This document shows, piece by piece, positions 25,979 through 35,892 of a stretch of 64,000 nucleotides of DNA (position 1 is its first letter; every line of letters starts with the position of its first letter). The notes below the pieces were generated by a model. It was not told the origin of the DNA and did not search any database. It saw only the letters and a program-made list of their open reading frames with translations. The DNA comes from Conus ventricosus (taxonomy: Eukaryota; Mollusca; Gastropoda; Neogastropoda; Conidae), in contig CM031616.1 in the NCBI GenBank assembly GCA_018398815.1, forward strand, positions 29,233,886 through 29,297,885, written 5' to 3'. The translations under genes and the position numbers were made by a program.

Positions 25979-25996
25979 TGGGGGCTCGTCCGGGAT
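25979..25996 (+). promoter_or_regulatory. Primer-binding site, tRNA-Pro
   Basis: TGGGGGCTCGTCCGGGAT begins 4 bp after the LTR end. All 18 bases are those used as the tRNA-Pro primer-binding site in gammaretroviruses such as murine leukaemia virus, i.e. the complement of the 3' end of tRNA-Pro. It sets the element's minus-strand primer and confirms the LTR boundary. Confidence 0.9.
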
Positions 25997-26305
25997 GTGA
26001 AGGGCTCTGGCTGTCTCTCTCTCGTTTCGCAGAGTACCTGTTTTAGTTTTGTCTGTTTTGTATATGTTTAGTCAGTTTTCGTGTTTGTTCGTGGGTGGTT
26101 GGCTGGGTGACTCTATGTGAAGGGAGTCTTTTTGTGGCCTGAGGGACCATCCGGTTGACTCGGGAGTCGAGGGGAGACCGAGGGGAAATCGAAACCCCGT
26201 CCAGACCTCCTTCCGCCGGGTACCTCACGCAGGTACGGCCGTAAGTCTTGCCCCTTTTGTTGCCGTTTAGTCTTCCATTTCCTGTTTTGTATTTAGCCAA
26301 TTCTT

Positions 26306-26364
<59 letters not shown>

Positions 26365-26365
26365 C
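25997..26365 (+). other. LTR-element leader (5' untranslated part)
   Basis: This is non-coding leader between the primer-binding site and the LINE insertion. It ends in 58 consecutive T (26307-26364). The leader resumes after the LINE at 32351. No gene lies in it. Confidence 0.7.
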
Positions 26366-26380
26366 TCTTACCGGGTTGTT

Positions 26381-27092
26381 CCCTCCGGGGGGTTGCGACC
26401 TTGTCGTGGTCGGAGGGTTTGCGTGGTCCAGTGATCCCTTAGGCTCGCTGGCGGGGGCATCAAAACTTGGAGATAGGCTTTTTTTTCATACTGCTTCTAG
26501 GCCTGAGAGGGGCAGATGCTGTTTGGCTAAGCGTACGTGGTAAGGAGTTGATGCCCCCGGTAGGGCTTCCCATGTCCCGATAGGCTAAGGGTGAGGGTCC
26601 TGGGCTAAGAGTAACCCGCCTTTCTCCTTTTCTTGTTTCTGCCCCCCTTATTTGGCCCTTTTTTTATCTTCGTCTCCCTTCAAGTCTTCTTTTCCACACT
26701 CCTTTTCTCTCTGGGTCTCCTTTAAAATCCGCCGCGTTTGCCGTGCGGTGCGACCTGTGTCGGAGGGAATGAATCCTGGTGTTGAGAGGGCTAGCGCTCT
26801 CAACACATTTACTTTGGCTCGGACCTCTCCTAGACAGGGAGTACACTTTGGCCCGGGTGTACTAATTGGCTCCCCTTCTTGGGGTTGGGTCAAGACGGGC
26901 AGTTCCCCCGCTGGCCAAGTAAACCCCTGCAGTGCTCAGCTCTCTGTTCCCGGAGTTGAGCAATGATCAGGGGGGATAGGGTTGGTTGCTTCTGCTTGTC
27001 GTATGTCTCTCCCGAAGCCTGGAAGGGGTCAGACATTGGTTTCTTGGCCCTGGCCCCTTAGTTGGACTCCAAGGTGGGTGGGTAAGGGAGGG
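26381..27092 (+). promoter_or_regulatory. LINE 5' UTR with two perfect inverted repeats
   Basis: The element starts CCCTCCG (26381-26387), which pairs with CGGAGGG (26411-26417) around an inner GCGAC/GTCGT hairpin. Further on, CGGGGGCATCAA (26452-26463) pairs with TTGATGCCCCCG (26548-26559). Such a 5' end could be an internal promoter, an RNA structure or a self-cleaving fold. I could not confirm a ribozyme. Confidence 0.5.
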
Positions 27093-28418
27093 ATGAATCA
27101 CAATAAATCAAATATGGCTCTTTCAAAAACAATCCCCCCCAAAAGGAAGAGGAAGGCGGCATCCCCTATTTCAGGGGAGCGTGATTCTGACAGCGATTCT
27201 GACACGGAGATACGACAGAGAACAGGTTTCTGGGCTTCCTGGCTCGTGGTGGAAGGGACGGAGCAGGAAAGACCCCTTTCAGCTCTGAGCCCTTTTGCTA
27301 TTCAAAAGGGCTTTCAAGGCTTAGCAGGTGACCCTCAGTCCGTCAAAAGGTTGAGGAATGGATCGTTTTTAGTTCAGTGTCGATCAAGAAAACAATCTGA
27401 ACAGCTGTTGAGGGCAACAAAATTAGTGGATAGGGAGATCAGGGTGACTCCCCATAAACAGTTAAATTCCTCAAAAGGTGTGATTCGCTGCAGAGATCTA
27501 GCGGGTGTCTCAGAGGCAGAAATAAAAACAGAAACTGGCGTCCCAGGGTGTGACGGAGGTGCGCAGGGTGACAGTCAAGAAAGGTGCAGAGAGAGTGGCC
27601 ACCAACACCCTCTTTCTGACCTTCTGCAACCCTGTGCTGCCTCCGGTCATCAAGGTTGGCTACCTGAACGTCCACGTTCAGCTGTATGTCCCGTCCCCGT
27701 TGAGATGCTTCAGGTGCCAGAGGTTTGGACATGTCAGAGACCGCTGTTCTGGGCAGGAGGTGTGCGTGTGTGCTGCAAGGCAACCCATGATGGGCCGTGC
27801 AAAGATCCGGCACATTGTGCTAACTGCGGTGGCGACCATCCCTCCTCTTCACGAAACTGCCCTCTTTGGATACAGGAATCCACTATCCAACGAATTAAAA
27901 CTGAAAAGAAAATCTCCTTTTTTGAGGCCCGCAGACAGGTTGTGGGCAGTCAGACGCCCACAGCATCTTCATATGCTTCGGCCGTAAAGAAAGTATCCAC
28001 TCGGTCAGTCTGCTGCCAGACTGATGAATTTATCTTTTCCAAGACACTGCAAGGAACAACAGTCAGCTCTGGTGGAAGCAGGTCCACCACCTCCCAACCT
28101 AAGGTGACTGCCCCTGGTGGAGGCAAAAAATCCGCCACCCCTCAGACTGCCCAGCAGTCTACAACATCTGCTGCTGGGCAGATTAAAAAACCAGCACCCA
28201 AGCCTCGAACTCCTCTGTCCAGTGCCCGTGCGGGCAAGGGAGTTCCACCCAGTGTCGAGACGGTGGAGATGAGGAAGAAAACCTCCACCGTCTCCCAAAT
28301 CCAGACCTTCTTCGCCTGTTGGCAGTCTGCCAGCAGGTCTGAAGAACAACATAATTCAGTGAAACTTCAAAATAAATTCACTCCATTAGAAGCAGACGTT
28401 GAGGAGGAGATGACCTGA
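27093..28418 (+). pseudogene. LINE ORF1, gag-like nucleic-acid-binding protein (frameshifted)
   Basis: ORF1 starts at MNHNKSNMALSKTIPPKRKR, a basic N-terminus followed by an acidic-serine patch. A domain follows that reads like the RRM-like region of jockey/I ORF1 proteins. The first zinc knuckle, CFRCQRFGHVRDRC (C-x2-C-x4-H-x4-C), is in a different frame from the start. Further Cys/His motifs (HCANCGGDHPSSSRNC) and the C-terminal Ser/Thr/Pro-rich tail return to the first frame, so two compensating shifts lie at about 27530-27780. The protein would bind LINE RNA in the ribonucleoprotein. I start at 27093 because the frame upstream has no family resemblance. Confidence 0.8.
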
Positions 28419-28445
28419 TTTCTCTCCTTTTCGCCCTCTGCAACC

Positions 28446-31400
28446 ATGGATAGTACAATATCCCATTGGAATATCCGTGGACTAAATTCCAACTTTGAGG
28501 AGTTACAGCTTCTGTGTCGATCTATAAAACCTTCTGTCATGGCTCTTCAGGAAACTCAAATTCAAAGCCAGAAGACCTTTACTCTTTCTGGCTTTAAATG
28601 TTCTTTCAAAACCTGCGCAACCATCCACGTTGGGACTGTCGGGCGGTGTTTGCCCTTCTCCTACACAAAACTCTGTTGTATAGTCCCGTCGCTCTGTCTA
28701 CCTCCCTTCAGGCTGTAGCTGCGAGAGTCACGCTCCACAAGACTATGACAATCTGCTCTCTTTATTTACCTCCTTCTGTCCCGGTTTGTCGTCAGGACCT
28801 TGTCAGTCTGATAGGAGAACTTCCTCGACCTTTTTGCTGTTGGGTGACTTTAACGGTCACAATCCTCTTTGGGGTAGTGTGAGTACGTCACCCAGAGGTC
28901 TGCTAATTGAGGATGTCCTTTCAGACTTGGATTTGTGCTGTCTGAATGACGGATCTGCAACTTACCTTCACTCTTCCTCAGGTTCACTTTCGTGTTTAGA
29001 TTTGTCGGTTTGTGACCCCTCGCTGGTCCTGGACTATGAGTGGTCTGTCCATGACGATCTGCACGGAAGTGACCATTTCCCTGTCCTTCTACAACCTGTA
29101 ATAACTGAACACGTCTCTGTCTCTCAACATCTAAATTATAAGAAAACAAACTGGGATCTATTTGCAGCCTCTATTTCTAAAGAATTCCAGGACACTGATT
29201 TTCTTCAGAGTCCGGATCCAGCAGAATCTCTGACTAACACTCTAATCAAATGTGCTAAGGCCTGTATTCCAGTGTCTTCCGATAAACTTCAAATGCAAAA
29301 ACACCCTGGTTTGATTCAGACTGCCAACAAATTTCCAAAGTTTAGAAAACGGGCTCAGCGTCAGGTGTACCAACGACCTTCGGGTCCCAACGCTCGAGCC
29401 CATCAAAAACTCCGTGCTAAATCTAGACACACTTTAAAATCAGTAAACGTCGTCCTGGAGAAGCTTCTGCTCCAGGCTGACATCAAAAACTTCCAAGAAA
29501 AAAGTGTGGAACATCATTAAGAAAATCAAAGGGAAGAACACCTGTCCCACTGTGAACCATCTCAAGTTTTCGGATTCTTTAATAACAGAGAAGAAAGCAG
29601 TTGCTAATCTGCTTGCTTCAACCATTGAAAAGAATTCCTCCTCTTCTAATAAATCAGTCACTTTTGTGAAACACAAAGCCCTAAAAGAAAAATCACCCTG
29701 CAACTTTTCATCCGACAACATGGAAGACTACAATCTTCCTTTCACATTAAACGAGCTGAAATCTGCCTTACTCTCTTGCAGCGATTCCTCTCCAGGTATA
29801 GATGACATTCATTATCAACTATTGAAACATCTTCCGCAAGAAGGTCTGAACATCCTGTTACAGGTATACAACCACGTGTGGACTACAGGTTGCTTTCCAC
29901 CCTCTTGGCGGACAGCCCTCATTATTCCCATCCCCAAACCTGGAAAAGATCTTTCTAATCCATCTAACTACCGTCCCATAGCTTTGACCAGCTGTGTCTG
30001 TAAATTGATGGAAAAAATGGTCAATGCTAGGCTCATGTGGAAACTCGAAACCGATGGCCTTTTGGCGAAAGAACAGTGTGGTTTCCGCAAACATCGTAGT
30101 ACAGTTGACATTTGATTCGTCTGGAATCTACACTTAGGAACGCTTTTTTAAACAGACAGCACGCAGTGGCAATTTTCTTCGACTTGGAGAAGGCCTACGA
30201 TACCACCTGGAAGTCGGGATACTTCATGATCTCCACGATCTGGGTTTTCGAGGTCATCTTCCGCTTTTTATTCAAAATTTTTTGGCAGAACGACAGTTTC
30301 AGGTCCGGGTTGGCACCACTCTCTCTGATGTCCACGAGCAGGAGTTGGGTGTTCCCCAGGGGAGCATACTGTCTCCTGCCCTCTTTAGTATTAAAATCAA
30401 CAACATTGTGAAATCAGTTCAGCAGGGTTCAGACTGCTCATTGTTTGTGGATGATTTTGCCGTCTACGCAACTGGAAGCCTGTACCCGAGTGTCCAGCGC
30501 AGGCTCCAGCTTTGCGTAGATAAAATCCATCGGTGGGGCGGATGAAAACGGTTTCACCTTTTCTGCTACAAAAACCCAGTGTATCACTCCATAATTTCCG
30601 TCAGTTTTTTCCAGATCCGGAACTTCAAGTAGGGAAATCTCCCATTCCAGCTGTTAAAGAGGCCAAATTTCTGGGAGTCCATTTTTGACCAAAAACTTAA
30701 CTTTCTCAGCCATATTAAAAACCTCAAAACTGCTTGCCAAAAGGCACTGAATATTCTGCGGGTCGTAGCACACACCGACTGGGGCGCTGATAAGAAAACT
30801 TTGTTGCACCTCTACAGAGCCCTGGTCCGTTCTAAACTGGACTACGGTTGTGCTGTGTACGGCTCCGCAAGATCATCTTACCTCAAACTCTTGGACCCTA
30901 TCCACCATCAAGGGCTTCGTCTCTGTCTTGGAGCGTTCCGCACCACCCCTGTGTACAGCCTGTACGCAGAGGCAGGTGAACCTTCACTGTTCAATCGCAG
31001 GCTGAAACTGTCTTTGAATTATTATATCCGACTGTTCTCAGAACCACAGAATCCTGCCTATGACTGTGTTTTTGACCCTCCGTTCCAAAGTAAGTTTAAA
31101 AATAACCCGAAATGTATTCCACCGTTTGGGCTTCGTATGCAGCCTCACGTGCGGAATGCAGGTATAGACCTGGGAGTAGTTTCCGATTTTTCCAAGTTTC
31201 CGGATCAACCTCCATGGACCTTTTTCACACCAGAGATTCGTTTTGATCTCGCAGCTTTCCGTAAGGAGTCTACCAGCTCTCTGGCATACAAGGCTTTGTA
31301 TGCCGAGCTCTGTTCTAAATTCCCATCCTATCAAAAAGTTTTCACTGACGGTTCCAAGTCTGAGGATGGAGTGGCCTGTGCAGCCTACTGCCCTGGGGCT

Positions 31401-32095
31401 CCTTCTCAGATACTGTTGGAACATATCCATTCCGATGCTTCTGTCTATTCTGCTGAACTTACTGCTCTGGTACTGGCTTTGAAGATAATCTCACATTCTT
31501 CAAAGAGGGACTTTCTGGTTCTGTCGGATTCGCTGTCAGCTTTGGAAGCCATAGCTGGCCGCAACCTTCAGCATCCAGAACTTTTGCATTCTTTGAACTT
31601 TTTAGCAAGTTGAAAGCGGACGGTTACAACATTACTCTTGCTTGGGTTCCTGGTCATGTTGGCATCGGCGGAACGAAATGGTTTGATCGTTTAGCCAAGA
31701 ACGCCACAAGAGAGAAACTGTCCAACATTTATATCCCTGTTCAGATGTGAAACCCAAAATTAACGATTATGTGAGAGACCTCTGGCAGGAGGATTGGAAC
31801 ACACAGACGAGTAACAAACTCTTTCAGATCCGTCCAAACCTTAAGGACTTCCTCCCATCCACGTCGGGAGGTCGTAAAGAGGAAACGGTTCTGTGCCGGC
31901 TGCACACCGGCCATTCGTATTTTACCCATTCCTACCTTTTAAAGAGTGAAGAAGCTCCGTGGTGCATTCCATGTCATGCGCCACTCACAATGAAACATGT
32001 TCTTTTAGAGTGTTGGGACTTGCACGATGTGAGACACAAAACATTTTACGGCGGAGTCCATGAAGATCCTGTTCAGGGATGTTCCGCCTGATGTG
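28446..32095 (+). pseudogene. LINE ORF2: endonuclease, reverse transcriptase, RNase H (frameshifted)
   Basis: The frame opens MDSTISHWNIRGLNSNFEEL, the start of an apurinic-type endonuclease. It continues with LQETQIQ, LLGDFNGHNPLWGS and LHGSDHFPV. The reverse transcriptase spans about 29700-30545: SSPGIDDIHYQLLK, NYRPIALTSCVCKLMEKM, QCGFRKHRSTVD, FFDLEKAYDTTW, GVPQGSILSPALF and FVDDFAVYA (catalytic DD). RNase H lies at about 31340-31720 with FTDGSK, SAELTAL and VLSDSLSAL (the D-E-D set) and a degraded WVPGHVGIGG. The terminal CIPCHAPLTMKHVLLEC is the usual C-terminal zinc motif. At least four frame changes interrupt it. It performs target-primed reverse transcription when intact; this copy is not intact. 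Confidence 0.85.
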
Positions 32096-32421
32096 ATCCT
32101 CGAGTTTTTGAGAGAGATTAACATTTTTCATCTGATTTAAGATTTTACGGCAGAAAGATTTTAACAAAGTTTCTGGTGCGTTTGTAGACGATGTCATTTA
32201 ACAAGATGTGTGAAAGGTTGGATTTTTTTTTTTTTTTTTTTTTTTAAATGACTGGTGCGTTGATTTTAACGTGGTGACAGCCCTGATATGGCCCTCTGCG
32301 GTCGGCTGGGCTATAAGCAACATTATCTTATCTTATCTTACCGGGTTGTTGAGTACAGGGGGGTGTATCGGACGCTAGTGTTTTTTTTTTCCTTTCCTCT
32401 CTCCGGATCCCGTCTGCTAGG

Positions 32422-32602
32422 TTTTTGTTTTGTTTTTTTTTTTCGGCCAGCCCCCGCACTGTTGCTCGTGCTGTAGAGCGCGGTTGTTGCCAGAGTGGGG
32501 GCAGCGGACATAGTTTTTGTTTCGTTTTTTTTTCGGTGAGCCCCACCGCACTGTTGCTCGTGCTGGAGAGCGCGGTGTTGCCAGAGTGGGAGCAGCCGGA
32601 AA
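32422..32602 (+). repeat. Two-copy tandem duplication, about 92 bp, in LTR-element leader
   Basis: Two adjacent diverged copies each start with a T-rich run and contain GCACTGTTGCTCGTGCTG, then GCCAGAGTGGG. They lie between the nested LINE and the gag start. Confidence 0.8.
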
Positions 32603-32727
32603 CTTGTCCGTACACACGCACACACACACATACACACATATACACACGCCCCTAAAATATTTGTTTTTTTTTCTCTAGTGGAATTGTTTTTTCCCCTGTA
32701 TTTGGAAAACTGTAGGATATTGTTGTC

Positions 32728-34258
32728 ATGGCGACGTCCGGCGCTGGTGGTATGGCGACGCGGGCGTCGAAGAAGAAGGGTATTCAAAATGTTACTGTAG
32801 TCCCTACTATTAGTACCAGTATCTTCGACTACGGTAACTTCTACCTATTCCAGTGCTGTAGCAGGTAGCCCAGTGAGTACTTTTACTACCTCTTCGCTGG
32901 GGGTCTCCCTGTCGAGGACCCCGACTGGCACTTCCGCTCGGAAGCGTCAGAGTATAGCGAAGCAACTGTGGGCTTCTGTTGAGTCGCAGAGACCGAAACC
33001 TTCTCCTCTCCAGGCTTCCCCTCGTAGGGGCATGCCCCAGAAGACTTTCCTTATGGGAAAGTCGAGACCCAAGGGACGGGTCAGACGGATCATCCTCCGG
33101 GTCGGGATGTGGTGAAACCCGCTCAGGATATCACCTCTGTCCTTCTGTTTCTGGAGCGGCAGCGTAGTGAAGAGGCTGCTAGGCAGGAAGCTCTGCGTAG
33201 GGAAGAGGTTGCTAGGCAGGAAGCTCTGCGTAGGGAAGAGGTTGCTAGGCAGGAAGCTCTTCGTAGGGAAGAGGCAAAGCTCCGTCGGGAAGAGTTGGGA
33301 TCAACGTAGAGAGGAGGCTGCTAGGCAGGAGGCTCTGCGCAGAGAGGAGACTGACAGACGGAAATTATGCATAAGGAAGAGGCTATTCAGCGTAGAGAGG
33401 AGGCTGCTAAGAGGAGGCTCAGCGTAGGGAGGAGGCTGCCAGACAGGAGGATCGGCGTAGGGAAGAGGCTGATCAGCGTAGGGAGGAGGCTGCCCTCCGT
33501 AGGGAAGAACTAGACAGGATGGAGGCTCTGCGTAGGGAGGAGATGGAACAACTTCTTTCGCGGTCTCCCGCATCTGTAAGTCAGGGGGTTAATCACCAGG
33601 CAGGTGATAGAGTTAGAGGCCCAAAGTTAAAGCTTCCAGAGTTAGACCTAGTGAGGACATTGACATGTTCTTAGAGCATTTCGACAAGGTTGCTTGTTCA
33701 TACCATTGTCTGAGGAGCAAAAGGCTATGCACCTTTTTTCTGGATTATCTGGTGCTGCAAGGGAGTGTGTGCTCACTCTAAATGAAGGTGCGTCTTATGC
33801 AGACATGCAGTTGGCTCTGCGTAAGCGTTTCCACCTTACCCCAGAGACGTACAGGAGGAAGTTCAGGTCCATGAAGAAGAATAATGACGAGACCTTCGTG
33901 CAGTTTGGTGTAGGCTGCGCAAGACGCTAGGGTACTGGCGTCAGTTAGCTAAGTTGGAGCTGGAGGATCTGATCCTCATTGAACAGCTCACCAACACTGT
34001 GTCCCCAGGGTTGAGGATCCGGATAGGCGAGACAGCACCTCAGGATTTCGCGGCTGCGATTCACACAGCTGAGGTGTTTGCTGAGCTCGCAGGGCTTATG
34101 GGCATCGCCCAGATACGGAGAGGAAGCCTCCACAGGATTTAGTAGCAATAAGGTGCCGACAACTGCTAGTGGGGTGAACAAGGCAAGGCAGTTCATCGGG
34201 GATTTCAGCGCCCCGACTGTGTTTTCGTTGTGGTCGTCCTGGCCACATCAGGAAAGAT
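32728..34258 (+). pseudogene. LTR-element gag with coiled coil and SCAN-like capsid (broken)
   Basis: The start chosen is ATG 32728 (MATSGAGGMATRASKKKG), the first ATG after the leader. A frame change follows near 32870. Region 33150-33560 encodes about ten tandem 11-residue units of the form ARQEALRREEV, a highly charged predicted helix/coiled coil. Next come a PKLKLPE-type segment and DIDMFLEHFDKVA, then HLFSGLSGAARECVLTL, MQLALRKRFHLTPETYRRKF and LEDLILIEQLTNTVSPGLRIRI. This is the capsid fold related to vertebrate SCAN domains. A CFRCGRPGHIRKD zinc knuckle, its last Cys lost, closes gag at about 34215-34255. Several shifts disable it. Confidence 0.78.
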
Positions 34259-34379
34259 TGACCTAGAGCCGCTGGTAGTCATGGGGCTAGTCCTCTCCAG
34301 CATCCTCGCGCCTCGGCTAACGTGGGGTCCATCAAGCTTCTGGTGGTACAGAGTGTCCAGTGTTTCTTTCTGTTGTTGG

Positions 34380-34640
34380 TTCATCCTTGGTCGACACCAT
34401 CAGGATTCGGGAGCATCAACACTCTTTGTGGATAAGGATTTAGTTTCCCCTAAGGCCCGGCGGGGCGCCAGTTACGATGTGTGCGGGTTGGAGGCTGGTT
34501 TTACCTCCACCCGTCCTTCAGTACTCGTTTCTATCTCCACCCCTACTTCTGTGGCGAAGTATGGGCCATCGCGGTTGGAGCGACCTCTGTATTCCCTTAT
34601 CATAGGGAATACTATCACCTTCGCGGACGGACGCAGTCAG
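34380..34640 (+). pseudogene. LTR-element protease remnant
   Basis: HQDSGASTLFVDKDLV contains the aspartic-protease DSGA catalytic motif (34404-34415). YSLIIGN about 60 residues later matches the usual end of retropepsin domains. An HHxTRAKAKK-like linker follows in another frame. It would cleave the polyprotein if intact. Confidence 0.7.
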
Positions 34641-34819
34641 TCCGTGTTACGGATTTGCCCGTACAGGCGTGTGGGGAGTCACCACACGCGCCAAAGCTAA
34701 GAAGCAGGAACAGGAATTGCGTCCCGTTCTTCAGCCGATCTCTGACGAGGTTCTGGCAAGGGCCGATCCTGCTAGCATTATCCGTCTTCAGGCCAGGGAC
34801 TTGGATGTCCAACGCCTAC

Positions 34820-35345
34820 GACACTTGTGGATCGTCCCGCTCAGTCTGCCCGACACGCCAAGGTGAGCTTCAAGCTCCACAAGGGGATCCTCTTTAGGGT
34901 TTTCACTCGGGCAGATCGTGTGGCCAAGCAGCTTGTTGTTCCCCAAAGCTTGAGAGAGTCTGTTCTCCGGCAGGCCCACGATTCCCCCATGGCAGGTCAT
35001 ATGGGCTCCAAGCGGACTCTCGAGCGAGTCAGACAGGACTTCTTTTGGCCAGGGATGACTACGCAGGTTAGGCAGTACTGCCGCAGTTGCGATGTCTGCC
35101 AACGGACAACGCTAAGGGTCGCTTGAAGCGTGTTCCCCTAGGATCAGTGCCACTGGTTGGGGAACCATTCAGCAAGGTTGGGGTCGACCTGGTGGGGCCC
35201 ATTAAGCCACCATCCGATCGCGGTCACCGCTACATCTCGGTAGTGGTTAGAATCTGCGAGTCGATACCCAGAGGCTGTCCCGCTTAGGACTATCGATGCC
35301 CCTACTGTTGCTGAATCTCTCAGGCAGATTTGGACGCGCACCGGC
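34820..35345 (+). pseudogene. LTR-element integrase (HHCC domain plus start of core)
   Basis: The HHCC zinc domain is readable: QAHDSPMAGHMGSKRTLERV and then QYCRSCDVCQ give H, H, C, C at normal spacing. FSKVGVDLVGPIK begins the catalytic core with its first Asp. The frame then shifts, and only an IWTRTGVPKK segment of the core can be found before RNase H-like sequence takes over. The second and third catalytic acidic residues are not seen, so the core is truncated. Confidence 0.78.
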
Positions 35346-35354
35346 GTGCCCAAG

Positions 35355-35539
35355 AAGAAGTACGGCCGGAAGTTTGTACTGGAGAGCGATCATCATCCTC
35401 TCCAGTGCCTGGACCGGATCCGGCCAGTCAGTCGTCGACTCATGAGTTAGGCAGTGAAACTGCAGTCATGCGTTCACTTTCCGTCATATCAAGGGTTCCT
35501 GTAATACGGATGCTGACTATCTTAGCCGAGCTCCGTAGT
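35355..35539 (+). pseudogene. LTR-element RNase H tail
   Basis: KFVLESDHHPLQCLDR matches the 'DHxPLxYL' RNase H motif of gypsy pol. A separate frame gives FRHIKGSCNTDADYLSRA, the usual RNase H end with ADxLSR, closed by a stop. This domain normally follows the reverse transcriptase. Here it lies downstream of integrase with no reverse transcriptase visible, implying PR-IN-RT-RH order with an internal deletion at about 35345-35360. Confidence 0.75.
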
Positions 35540-35880
35540 TAGCATATTGGAAAATCAGTCAGAGGGACACCTCCCCTCAACCAGGGTTATATCCCTTTTT
35601 GGTCTCTGTATCAGGTGTAGTGACAGTTGTCACTTCAGTGATGTTAACGATAGTGAATCACCAATGGTTCGGATTGTTACTTTCATGGTTGGAAGGTTTG
35701 CTTAGTTGTTTGATAAATGTAGTATTATGTATTTCCCTGTGTGATTCTATCGTGGAATGTTTGTATTGGATTCATCGTACTCTGTCGATCACAGAGAGTT
35801 GGGTTCGGTCCCATTGTTGTGAAGTTGCACATGCGACGAGGTTCAAAGGAGCACTGTATCTCAGAGAAACAGATGCTTTT
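35540..35880 (+). other. LTR-element 3' non-coding region
   Basis: Between the end of pol and the polypurine tract I see no conserved open frame or envelope-like gene. Confidence 0.55.
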
Positions 35881-35890
35881 AGAAGGGGGG
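35881..35890 (+). promoter_or_regulatory. Polypurine tract
   Basis: AGAAGGGGGG lies 2 bp before the 3' LTR. This is the expected plus-strand primer site. Confidence 0.7.
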
Positions 35891-35892
35891 TT

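Larger units (their letters stand above)
26366..32350 (+). mobile_element. Near full-length I-like LINE nested in the LTR element
   Basis: The LINE is flanked by 15-bp direct repeats TCTTACCGGGTTGTT (26366-26380 and 32336-32350); the LTR-element leader continues across them. It has a structured 5' UTR, ORF1 with CCHC knuckles, and ORF2 with an apurinic-type endonuclease, reverse transcriptase, RNase H and a terminal Cys-His motif. It ends in TTATC repeats rather than poly-A. The RNase H domain after the RT places it in the I group (I/Nimb-like) by family knowledge. Several frameshifts break both ORFs. The same 3' end was used for the 59-bp insertions in the MYG1 loci. Confidence 0.88.

Noticed and set aside
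26381..26560. HDV-like ribozyme at the LINE 5' end
   Set aside because: Stems are real, but I could not place the nested pseudoknot order of P1-P2-P3-P4, so only the inverted repeats are reported.
33165..33560. Possible CRISPR-like array
   Set aside because: The regular repeats are an in-frame protein repeat in gag, with no spacers, in a eukaryotic element.
35540..35880. Possible envelope gene in the LTR element
   Set aside because: The space is about 340 bp with short frames and no signal peptide or membrane pattern.
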